Assembly: GCA_016292575.1 (NCBI GenBank)
Contig: JAEDIH010000024.1
Span: 1-17,553, forward strand
From: Clostridiaceae bacterium
Lineage (GTDB): Bacteria; Bacillota; Clostridia; Oscillospirales; Acutalibacteraceae
Reading direction: 5' to 3'
Length of the DNA: 17,553 bases
Shown here: piece by piece, positions 1 to 8,400 of the stretch
How the letters are laid out: the number at the start of each line of letters is the position of its first letter
Position numbering within the stretch: the stretch's first letter is position 1
Translations under genes and position numbers: made by a program
Notes under the pieces: generated by a model
What the model saw: the letters and a program-made list of their open reading frames with translations, nothing else
Databases searched by the model: none
Told to the model about the DNA's origin: nothing

Positions 1-88
1 TAGTTGATGCGGCTATTTTTCCGTTTTCGTCTAAAATGACTGCCTTTGTGTAGGTCGAGCCCACATCGCAGCCTCCGAAATATTTCAT
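1..88 (-). CDS. 2-hydroxyacyl-CoA dehydratase activase / BadF-type ATPase (partial, N-terminus only)
   Basis: Only the first 29 codons are in the window and the gene runs off the left edge. The visible start reads MKYFGGCDVGSTYTKAVILD, the phosphate-1 ATP-binding loop of the ASKHA fold in the BadF/BadG/HgdC activase family. These homodimeric [4Fe-4S] proteins use ATP hydrolysis to push a low-potential electron into a partner such as 2-hydroxyacyl-CoA dehydratase, benzoyl-CoA reductase or a double-cubane cluster protein. The ATG overlaps the TGA of the upstream CooT-like gene by four bases (ATGA), so it is the distal gene of that operon by translational coupling. Subfamily cannot be decided from 29 residues; the neighbours CooC and CooT suggest a metallocluster role rather than amino-acid fermentation, which is inference. 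Confidence 0.85.
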   Translation of the reverse strand, partial: MKYFGGCDVGSTYTKAVILDENGKIAAST

Positions 89-279
89 ACATCAGACTCC
101 TTAATCAAGATTATGTTTTCCATAAGGTCAATGTCAAGAATTTCTCCCTCAAAAACTGTTCGCTGTCCCATCAGATCATAGCAAACAACTTCGCCGTCCT
201 TCGGCAGAACCCTTGCAATATTTTTACACAAAAAGATGTTTTCTTCCGGACCTTTTTTATACACAGAGGAAAGACACAT
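85..279 (-). CDS. cooT: CooT family nickel-binding protein
   Basis: A 64-residue protein beginning MCLSSVYKKG and containing the family signature around DLMGQRTVFEGEI and the ending DLMENIILI. CooT of Rhodospirillum rubrum is a small dimeric nickel-binding protein of the CO dehydrogenase maturation locus; its Cys2, with the N-terminal amine, takes part in Ni(II) binding, and Cys2 is present here. Length fits the family. The start is supported by a GGAGG sited at the end of the upstream gene, with spacing of about 8 nt. It starts three bases after the stop of the His-rich gene and ends in a 4-base overlap with the activase, so it is a middle member of the operon. No CODH catalytic gene is seen in the window, so the nickel client is unknown. 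Confidence 0.88.
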   Translation of the reverse strand: MCLSSVYKKGPEENIFLCKNIARVLPKDGEVVCYDLMGQRTVFEGEILDIDLMENIILIKESDV

Positions 280-281
280 AT

Positions 282-497
282 TTATTCCTCCGTTTTACCG
301 AGTATCAGACGAAGTTTTTCGCTCGACTGTTCAAGCAATGAAACCGATTGAGCAATCAGCTCGGCTTCGTCTTTTGTGAGTGCCGCTGCGGCTTCAAGCA
401 GCTCTTCTGCGTGGTGGGCATTGTGGTGCTCCATATATTTCAACAGAGCAAGAGCCTCATCCCTTGACAGAGATTTAGGATTGTTTTCATGTTGCAT
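282..497 (-). CDS. Small His-rich protein of the CooC/CooT operon, function unknown
   Basis: A 71-residue protein using the ATG at 497, which sits behind a GGAGAG ribosome site with good spacing; an upstream in-frame ATG at 554 lies inside the preceding gene and is less likely. The protein is predicted mostly helical and has the motif YMEHHNAHHAEEL at residues 21-33, four closely spaced His plus Glu residues that could bind a metal ion. It overlaps the end of the preceding ACS-like gene by 11 bases and is followed two bases later by the CooT gene. I do not recognise a named family with certainty. Its place between an ACS-like gene and CooT, together with the His cluster, suggests a metal carrier or small accessory subunit; that is inference. 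Alternative: a small helical regulator or assembly protein. Confidence 0.75.
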   Translation of the reverse strand: MQHENNPKSLSRDEALALLKYMEHHNAHHAEELLEAAAALTKDEAELIAQSVSLLEQSSEKLRLILGKTEE

Positions 498-1218
498 TGT
501 TTTTTCTCTCCTTTTCTTTTTTAAAATGCAGTTCGCGTAAACCTTCAACCTCATCGCAGATAGGCTTCATTTTGCAGGCAGCGCAGTCAAGTTCGTCAAG
601 CTGCAACGTTTTTTGAACTGCATCGGTAATTCTTTTTGCCTTGCGTGCCAATGCAGCCAAGGCAGGGTAATCAACATCCGGGCAGGTAATGAATACGGTT
701 TTCACATACGCCACATCGTCCTGCTCTTTCAGCAGTTTTATAAGACTGCACCCTATATTCATAAATGACAGCGGCGGATTGCGTTTCAGCGCTTCCTTTG
801 AAACCTTTACCTGCTCTCTTCCGGCGGAGGGGGAGATACGGATATGATATCCTTTAGGATAAAGCCGAAACACCGTAAATCCAATGTTTTTCAGCTGCTC
901 ATAATGTAAATTCTCTTCGCTGTGTTCTTTCAGTTGGATAAATGTCAGGTGGGCAAACGACACATCTTCCGTAATTTCATTCAGGTCTTTTCCGAATAAC
1001 AAGATCTCATCTTCGGCTTTGGAAAAGGACGTAAACATTGTGCTTTCCACGGCATACTTTCCGCCGCCTCCAAGCTCGAATGCTGTATCGCTCCGAAACA
1101 GCAGAGCGTTTTTATCTCCCGGTTCGGCGCAAAGGCATTCTTCAAAACCGCAGGACTTGTCCGGCAAATCCGAAAGCAATGCCCGAACCTCTTTTATTAC
1201 ATCTTCAAACAGCTTCAC
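487..1218 (-). CDS. Acetyl-CoA synthase beta-subunit-like protein (stand-alone AcsB/CdhC-type domain)
   Basis: With the GTG start at 1218 this is 243 residues. The GTG overlaps the TGA of the CooC-like gene (GTGA) and has GGGAG about 10 nt upstream; an in-frame ATG at 1266 would give a 52-base overlap and is less likely. The middle and C-terminal part, including VKVSKEALKRN, SFMNIGCSLIKLL and YVKTVFITCPD followed by a Cys cluster, resembles the segment of acetyl-CoA synthase just before the A-cluster (WIRISKDAYEKGF, HIGDILYAKL, VDKVQVTIYTD in AcsB/CdhC, recalled from memory). The Cys set is C212-x2-C215-x5-C221 near the C-terminus, plus C23-x4-C28-x-C30 near the N-terminus. The later A-cluster cysteines and most of the ACS chain are absent, so it cannot be a complete ACS. 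It may hold an Fe-S cluster or act as a scaffold. Homology is judged by eye and is moderate. Confidence 0.7.
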   Translation of the reverse strand: MKLFEDVIKEVRALLSDLPDKSCGFEECLCAEPGDKNALLFRSDTAFELGGGGKYAVESTMFTSFSKAEDEILLFGKDLNEITEDVSFAHLTFIQLKEHSEENLHYEQLKNIGFTVFRLYPKGYHIRISPSAGREQVKVSKEALKRNPPLSFMNIGCSLIKLLKEQDDVAYVKTVFITCPDVDYPALAALARKAKRITDAVQKTLQLDELDCAACKMKPICDEVEGLRELHFKKEKERKNNAT

Positions 1219-1979
1219 GTAAGGTCTTCTCCCATCAGTGCACTCAACGCCGCCTTTGCTCCGCAAAACAGCGGTGAATCGGCAGCAAGATGAAACACGC
1301 TTTCACCTTGCATATCATTTTCGGCTTGCTCTGAATCGTCACCGATAACGGCAAGCACGGGGGCAATTTCCGAAATTGCAGAGGAATCAAAGCCGGCTCT
1401 TGCACGGTTGAATATGATACCGGTCTTTTTGCAGCAGGTCAGACGTTTTGAAACATCATTAATTGTTGAAATGACCTGAATTCCTTTTCTGCTTGAATCG
1501 CTCACAAGAATCAGATATGTGATATTTTCCATCACACGGCGGTTTATCTGCTCAATTCCGGCTTCACCGTCTATTACAACATAGTCGAAGTTTTCTGAAA
1601 TCGTTTCAATAACCTGCTTCAAGTAAGCGTTGACCTTACAGTAGCAGCCGGCAGCCTCAGGACGTCCGATTGCAAGAAAAGAAATATTGCCGCTTTCGGT
1701 GATGCAGTCCTGCAAGTGAAATCTTGCCTCGCTTAAAAGCTCAATGGCGTCTGCCGTTTCGCCCTTTTCAATGCTTTCGGCAATTTTCAGACGGATGTTG
1801 TCCAGAGTGAGTGTCGGTTCCATATTCAGCGCCGTTGAAAGACCGACAGCAGGGTCTGCGTCAACGGCAAGAATTCTTTTTTTCGGGTAAGCCTCCGACA
1901 AAATACGAATGAATGCTGCGGAAAGAGATGTTTTGCCAACTCCGCCCTTTCCCGCGAACGCAAAAATTATGGTGTTCAT
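1215..1979 (-). CDS. cooC: CooC-type P-loop ATPase (nickel/metallocluster insertion)
   Basis: A 254-residue SIMIBI-class (MinD/ParA-like) ATPase. Visible motifs are the deviant Walker A GKGGVGKT at residues 10-17, the DADP switch at 40-43, the CooC hallmark GRPEAAGCYC with its CxC pair at 112 and 114, and the Walker B-like YVVIDGEAG at 133-141 followed by NRR. In CooC the CxC pair of each monomer joins to bind a metal at the dimer interface, and ATP-driven dimerisation supports nickel insertion into CO dehydrogenase or acetyl-CoA synthase. Length matches the family. The start has GGAGGAATCT directly upstream of ATG. It is the first clear gene of the operon and overlaps the ACS-like gene by four bases. 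The partner enzyme is not in the window, so the exact client is inferred. Confidence 0.9.
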   Translation of the reverse strand: MNTIIFAFAGKGGVGKTSLSAAFIRILSEAYPKKRILAVDADPAVGLSTALNMEPTLTLDNIRLKIAESIEKGETADAIELLSEARFHLQDCITESGNISFLAIGRPEAAGCYCKVNAYLKQVIETISENFDYVVIDGEAGIEQINRRVMENITYLILVSDSSRKGIQVISTINDVSKRLTCCKKTGIIFNRARAGFDSSAISEIAPVLAVIGDDSEQAENDMQGESVFHLAADSPLFCGAKAALSALMGEDLT

Positions 1980-2047
1980 AGATTCCTCCGAGCCAAATGC
2001 CTGTGCTGCAATCGAATTTATTAGAAAAAGTATAAATACTATTAATT

Positions 2048-2076
2048 ATTATAACACATCACATTTTGAAAAGCAA
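2048..2076 (-). promoter_or_regulatory. Sigma-70-type promoter candidate for the cooC operon
   Basis: On the minus strand TTGCTT (2076-2071) and a perfect TATAAT (2053-2048) are separated by 17 bases, a near-consensus housekeeping promoter. Its transcript would start near 2040 and give a leader of about 60 nt before the CooC ATG. It overlaps the 3' part of the candidate 21-aa frame, so either the peptide is made from a longer upstream transcript or one of the two calls is wrong. Confidence 0.6.
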
Positions 2077-2114
2077 CCCAATAACAAGCAGCCTGTCTGT
2101 GTTTCTGTGCTCAT
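2049..2114 (-). CDS. Candidate 21-residue Cys-containing peptide upstream of cooC
   Basis: A short reading frame starting at ATG 2114 and ending with TAA at 2051-2049. It has an excellent ribosome site, GGGAGG seven bases before the ATG, stronger than many genes here. The peptide begins MSTETQTG and has a core CLLLGCFSKC with Cys at 9, 14 and 18. It lies 69 bases upstream of the CooC-type gene in the same direction. It could be a small metal-binding protein, a peptide that is modified after translation, or a leader peptide controlling the operon. Against it, a promoter-like sequence overlaps its last third, and such a short frame can occur by chance. I recognise no family. Confidence 0.4.
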   Translation of the reverse strand: MSTETQTGCLLLGCFSKCDVL

Positions 2115-2256
2115 ATATTTTCCTCCCGGTTCAGTTCTAACCAACTCTATAGACTTGACTTAAACTATTTTAGACCGGTTTGGTATTCTTGGGTAGTCGA
2201 GGGATTGTTTGGGGGTTGCGAACAAACGGTAACGAACGGCGCGCGGCAGCAGAATG

Positions 2257-2299
2257 AAAACCGCCACGGCAAAGGTCGCTCCCTTTCACCGCAGCGGTT
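2257..2299 (-). terminator. Intrinsic terminator after the giant surface-protein gene
   Basis: A long imperfect hairpin starts 20 bases after the stop of the 3790-aa gene. The arms are 2282-2299 and 2259-2275 (AACCGC..CGG..AAAGG paired with CCTTT..CCG..GCGGTT, with GU pairs and one bulge) around a 6-nt loop. They are followed on the minus strand by TTTTCATT. The T-run is short, so termination may be partial, but position and stem length fit. It separates the giant gene from the cooC operon. Confidence 0.65.
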
Positions 2300-2318
2300 G
2301 TATTATGATATCTGCGAA

Positions 2319-2441
2319 TTAATAGTGGTATACTCCGCACCTGCAGACCTTATTCTTCTTGAAAATCTTTTGGAAGAAAAGAAGGATTTTGAAGAAGAAG
2401 TTTGCGATTCCGCCCTTGTGGCAGGCGCAGGAGCAGTTTGC
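2319..2441 (-). other. Cys/His-rich C-terminal module of the giant protein (possible anchor)
   Basis: Encodes about the last 40 residues: CSCACHKGG, then IANFFFKILLFFQKIFKKNK, then VCRCGVYHY. The pattern CxCxCH, an amphipathic aromatic/Lys stretch and CxCGxxHY at the extreme C-terminus recurs, as I recall, in many large clostridial surface proteins of unrelated domain make-up. It replaces the LPxTG signal, so it may be an attachment or export tag. No function has been shown to my knowledge. Confidence 0.6.
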
Positions 2442-5400
2442 GGAGGGATCAGACTGCGGCGGGGTGACGGGATCATCGATTTTTTCTCCGCAACGGTCGC
2501 ATTTTCCGTCGTTGTCATTGTCAAAATGACCGAGGGCTGCAACAGTTCTTGTCTGTTTATCTCCGCAGACGGTGCAGGTCTTCGCCTCAACACCGGATTC
2601 TGTGCAAGTCGGCTGAGCGGTTACAACATATTCGCCGTAGCTGTGGCCGAGTGCCGCGATAACAGTTATGTCTGTTTTTGCCGCGCAATCAAGGCAATGC
2701 CTCGATTTTTCTCCTGCTTGCGTACATGTCGCCGGCACATCAACAGTATAAGAATCAGAATATCTGTGAGCAGTTATGTCAATCGCTCTCGACTCCGTAT
2801 ATTCGCAATATATGCATTTTGAACATTCTTCACCTACGGAAGTACAAGTAGGAGCTGTTATTACCACCCAAGTGCCAAGCGTGTGCGCAACTGTCGGTAT
2901 TGTTTCGGTCAAGGCTTCCCCACAGACATTGCAGGTGTACACATTGATTCCCTCAGCAGTACAAGTTGCCGCCTTTGTGGAAACAAGTGTTTTTTCCGGG
3001 TGACCGCAACGCTCTTCATGGTCAGACAACACAAAGCACACGGAATTGTTTTCTGTAATGCTTTCTTCAGAAGAAGAGGCCACCTTAAGATAAACCTTTG
3101 CCGCTTTGTTTTCATCAAACGCTATATTCTCTTTGCAGAGCGGAATGTTAATATACAAGCTTTCACCAACAGCCAAAGTATCAATGAAATGCGTATCAAC
3201 AGGCTCTGACTCCTGCGAGTCAAAATAAGTTTCTACCGAAATGCCCTCTGCAGTAATATAGCTTGAATTGGAAACAACCGCTGATAAGAAGTAGTTGTCG
3301 CCGATGGTATCTATACTGTTTCTTTCAATCAAAAGATCGCACAAGCCGACATTTGTTTTTACAACATTATCATCCGGGGTTCTCTCCCTGAGAGAAGAAA
3401 CAGCAGCTACGGTAGCCGTCAGTAATGTTCTGGTATATCCCTCCTTTGGTTTATAGGAAAGCTTAACGACCTTTCCGCTGCCCGGAGCAAGGTTTACCTG
3501 CGAAACAATGCTTGATTCATTTCCGAGTGTATCGAAAACAGATACACTGACTTTTTCAACGGTTGTGTTGCCGTTGTTTTCAATATACATTTCAACATTG
3601 TTTTCTTCGCCTTCAAGAATCTTGTATTCGTCCAATGAATACAGATGCATTCCGAGATCAACATACTGACCTATTTTTACAAATTTCATATCTGTTCTTC
3701 CGGCAGACTCATTTCCCTCCTCATCAGCAATAACATCAGTGCTGTTATACACAACATATGCATAATCACCGATTTGCTCAACGGTCATATCGGAAACATT
3801 GCCGCTGTCCTCTTCAATTACCACCGGTTCACTCCAGACCTTGTTGTCCAGCTCTGAGTACATTATTGAGTTGTTTTCAACCCAGAATGCGCTATCAGTA
3901 AACACATTCAGATTGCGCGGAGAAAAAGTATCGTTTGTGATATAAGAAATCTCGCCGGACTTGCCTAAATATCCTATTGCATTGTATGTTGTAAAGTACA
4001 AGGTACTTCCGCTGTATTCAACAAAAGTCAGGTTGTCAATCTCTTTTTCAAATACACAGCTGCCGTCTGAGGAATACGAAGCAACCGTCCTATCCTCAAC
4101 AGTTGCCGTATCACCATCAGTATCGTATATCACCGAAACTTCTCCGTTACATGACGCAATATCCGAAACGTAATTCATTGAGCTGACCAACACCTGTTCG
4201 CTTTCACCTATTACGCATTTCATAAGTGAATTTGAGCCGGCATTAAGAAGATTGTTATCATTGTTCTTAATCCAATAGGCAACAACCTTGCCGTTTTCGG
4301 CGCATATCGACGCAAGAGAATCATACAGCGCGTCATCAGTAAGCTTTCTGACATTTGTAAAGCTATCGCTTGCTTCATCATATGTGGCGTAATAAATCTC
4401 ACTGCTCTTCAGAATTTCCTCAACATTTCCGTTATCGGAACTAAAGGAAGCGTCAAGCTTCTGCCAAATTACATGAACCGTTCCGTTTTCATCAACGCAC
4501 AGCTTCGCCGTTGAATCAAAATGACCGTTGTCATAGACAGGCTTTGGTTTGCTCCATTGCTGTGAGGCGTCATCAAAGACTGAGTACATCAGACGTGCAA
4601 AGTTATATCCGTCACGGCTTTCATCGTCTTCAACAAACACCTGCAGCAGTTTATCCTTGAACCTGACAATTTGATTATCGCTGTTCGGATATATGCTTTC
4701 AATAAGCGTTCCGGTTGTTGCGCCAATGCTTTCAGCCGTAATCGGTTTTTCTTTCCAGTCAGTTGTGTTCTCCAAATAGTCTCTTGAAACAAGTTCAGAG
4801 CTGGGTTCTTCTGCTTCCTCAGACCATTTTGGTGCCGAAAATGCCCTTGCTCCAAACAACATTGCTTTTTGAGCCTTTGCACTTCCGTAATAGCTGTCAA
4901 CAGGCGTCCATGTGCCTTCATAGATGTTCTTATCCCACTTTAAGAAAAACAATTCTGCCTCAACACCGAAGGTACCGGTTAATTTAAGCTTATGGTGCTG
5001 CTTCGGGAAATCATTTGTGTATTCAACAACCCCGTTTGCAAATACGCCCGCAGAAACCACCTCATGAATTCCACCGCCGCCGCCGACTTTCAGACTTGGC
5101 TTTATTGACAAAACGAAACCAAAATCAAGCGGAATATTGTAGTCAGGAACCATTCTGGCATAGGCTGCTTTTATGGCAACAGAACAAGCCGCCTCTGCAT
5201 ATGCATATGCGGGAATACAATAAATTGCCCCCTGCTGTGAATAGCAGTACTTAAAATCGCCTTTTAATGAAGCGGATACATCCGTAGGGACAAAGGTTCC
5301 GTTGACTATGCTGCCTTCCAGATAACCGTAAAAATCAAGAGTGAAAGTTTTTCCTTTTTCAGCAACCGAACCAAATGCAGAAGCTTCATAGCGCTTCATT

Positions 5401-8400
5401 GCTTGCTCAACGCCATTTTGCCACTTGTTTACGGAAGCCTTGAAATCGAACCACTCGTTTTTCTTATCTGTGAAATCGCGGGAAAAAATGTCTACCCCGA
5501 GAGAAACCCGCACCTGATCGCCTTCAATACGGACGCCTATGGGGAATGACAACAAATTCATAGATATATTCGATCCGCCCATCAAAGGAACATCATCGTC
5601 AATATCAAGTGATTGCCCTGAAGTGCTCATCAAAGTCAAGGTGCTTCCGTCAAACAGCTTTTTCGTGTACGCTTCAAGGTTCTGAATTTCAATTTTCAGC
5701 ATTATCGGATCGGAAACAACAGTTTCGCCATTCTTCTCGGTCATTACATATGCATAAATATCATGATCAGCTTCAAACACTTCATGAATGTTTATCGAAT
5801 TGAAATTTCCGTCACTGTTTGATATCTTATGCTCTTCATCCTGAGACAGCCAATATGTTGCGTTTGTTCCGCCGGCAAGTTCGGCCTTGATGATTATATC
5901 ACACGGAGCAACGCAGGTTACCGCCAGCTTGCTTGCAGTAAGATCCGTATAAGTCTTTATTCCCTTGCTTAGATTCTCTTTGCCGACAGCCGAAGTAATA
6001 TACGGCTTTCCGTCCTTATGATCCTGTTCAAGGTACACATCCTCAATGCGGATTTTCTGAGAAATGCTGAAATATGTTGCCCATTTTTCAATAGCTTCCG
6101 CCGGATAGACCTTTGTTCTGAATCCATCTGCTTTTACGACAATATCGTGACCCTTAACCTCAGAGAACTTTGCCGCAAACTCTTCGTCAACGCATTGAAC
6201 TTGTCTGTCACCATATTCAACAGTAACATTTTTCAATTTTTTGTGTGTTTCTCCGGAATCCGAACCAATCAGATAGTCAACCTTGTATTCAGTAAGATTT
6301 GTATTGTTGAAAAACCGAAGAACAATACCGTTTTGATTTGAAAATACATCTTTATATTTTTCAGTGTATTTTACAACCTCTTCTTCACCATCATACGAGA
6401 AAATATAGTCCTCTTCAACAACAATATGATCCTTGAACTGAGGCAAGCAATCAACAGTTCCTTCCGTATAGTATCCGACGGTTTTGTCATTGGCAAGACC
6501 TTCGGTTTTGAACTCATATTTGAGCTTTTCGCCATCGTGCAATACATCAAAAGTATGTTCAACATCAAACGATTCCGCAACATCATCGCTGTCTATCAGA
6601 CTGACGCCGAGGCATTCGGTCTTAATTTCGGCGTCATCCTTCTTCTTCGGAGCGTCAATCATGATATTCTCAATCACTTTATTATAATCAACATTGGGAC
6701 TGTAAATATCATATCCGCTGTCATTTTCCAGAATGAAGTTGAAATACAGTGTATTGCATTTTATCATGGTGTTGAAAACAGCCCGGAGCGTGATACCGTC
6801 AAGGCCGCGCACCGTTATCGGAGTGTTTGATGCAACGTTTGCAGAAACATGTTTATTGAACACATCCAGCGTTCCGCTGAAATCGGCAGAAATATTGTAT
6901 TCTCCCGGAGCCTCTCCTCTGACAATCCATGAGGCAGAAGCGGTTCCTCCGCCTGAGATGATTGAACTGATTGGCGTTGAGCTGACTATTGAAAGACCCG
7001 ACGGTACATTCAGCGAAGCCTCGCAGCCAATAAGCGGGAATTTGCTTTCCGCATTGTTTGTTACATAAAGTGTCACATCATAGAACTGCTTCAAAAATGA
7101 CGCTTCCGCCGGCATAGCAAGCACGGCAACAACATTTTTGTCCGTACCGGTATTTATCATAACCGGCGTGAAAACATACGGATCAAATTCCTGATGGTTT
7201 TCGATATCTTTAATAGTAAAATCAATGATTTTGCTCGGCGTTCCGATATATTCAATTATTTTTATTCCGGTTGAAGAGCCACCGCCCGTGGTAGTATACT
7301 TTACGGTAATAGTTCCCGAAATAAGCTGCCTGTTCGCAGGGTCGGATATATCTATTCCGGCAGCAACAATTTCTTCAAATGTCATCTCATGCCAGGTAAG
7401 GTCAAGGTCAACAAGCGGTCTCTGCACAAGGGTAAGCTTCACCTCGGTTGTTCTTCCGGCAACAACGCTTACCTTTGTTTCGGCAGGAAGATACTTTGTT
7501 GTGTCAGACAATGCACCGATGCTGTGCGCTCCGACAGACATTACAAGTTCGGCAACACCCTGAGAATTTGTGTAAACAACCTGTTGATTATCCTCTCCCA
7601 ATCCAAAATATACTTCCGCATTTCTTACCGGATTTGATGAATCGTCAACAACAACGGCCCTTACGGTTCCGAGCATCTCTCTTGGTTTAACAACAACGTT
7701 CTTTGTTGCCGTTGCAACATTACCGTTATTATCCTCAACAGTCAGCTTAATTTCATAGTTGCCCAATTCAAGATAACGCTTGTTGAACTGCTTTGCGCCC
7801 GAAGTCGTTCCGTCGCCAAATTCCCAGCTATAGGAAACAATACCCTCGCTTGAAACAGTTCCGGCTGCGCTCACAACTTCCTCGGCGCCGACCTCAAAAT
7901 ATGACGGGCAGTCAATCGCCGCCTCAAGACGGAAGTCTGTTGTTCCCTTGATGACAATTGAAGGGCAGCTTTGCTGTCTGACATTTCCAACATTATCAAT
8001 AGCTTCAATATTGATGTTATATGAGCCGGCGCCAAGAGTTACGGAAACCGAATATGCACCGCTCGAGTTATAACCCCTTGAGGCCATGAGAACATTGCTT
8101 CCGCCGTCCTTTGAATAATAGACCCTGTATCCGCTGACATCACTTTCGCCGTTGCCCGTCCATGAAAGTGTATATTGTCCACCATTCAGGCTGTAATTCA
8201 CATTACATACATCGGGAGCAGTCTTATCAACCGTAATAAGCTTTTCGGCGCTGTAGTCAGACACAAGCCCGGAGGTATCGGCACAATATGCCCTTACAAA
8301 AATCTTTTCCCCGTTGCTGAACGAACCAAGCGGCAAATCAGCCTCAAGTATTTTGTAATACACCTTGTCGCTACATGTATTTTCAGACAAAACAGAGTAT

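Larger units (their letters stand above)
1980..2318. other. Intergenic region between giant gene and cooC operon
   Basis: This 339-base gap holds the terminator of the giant gene, the candidate 21-aa peptide and the promoter listed separately. The stretch 2115-2250 holds a weak -10-like TAAAAT (2172-2167, minus) without a convincing -35. No tRNA, riboswitch or other RNA fold was recognised. Confidence 0.6.

Noticed and set aside
46..351. 101-codon plus-strand frame
   Set aside because: Antisense to the activase, CooT and His-rich genes, all of which have good starts and family or context support.
498..554. Upstream ATG (554) for the His-rich protein
   Set aside because: It lies well inside the preceding gene, whereas ATG 497 has a well-placed GGAGAG site; the extra residues are low complexity (KKKRREK).
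2155..2189. Plus-strand TTGACT followed by TATTCT as a promoter
   Set aside because: Spacing is 23 bases and no plus-strand gene follows.
2205..2822. 205-codon plus-strand frame at the 3' end of the giant gene
   Set aside because: It is antisense to the clearly real Cys-pair modules and C-terminus, has no family resemblance and crosses the terminator hairpin.
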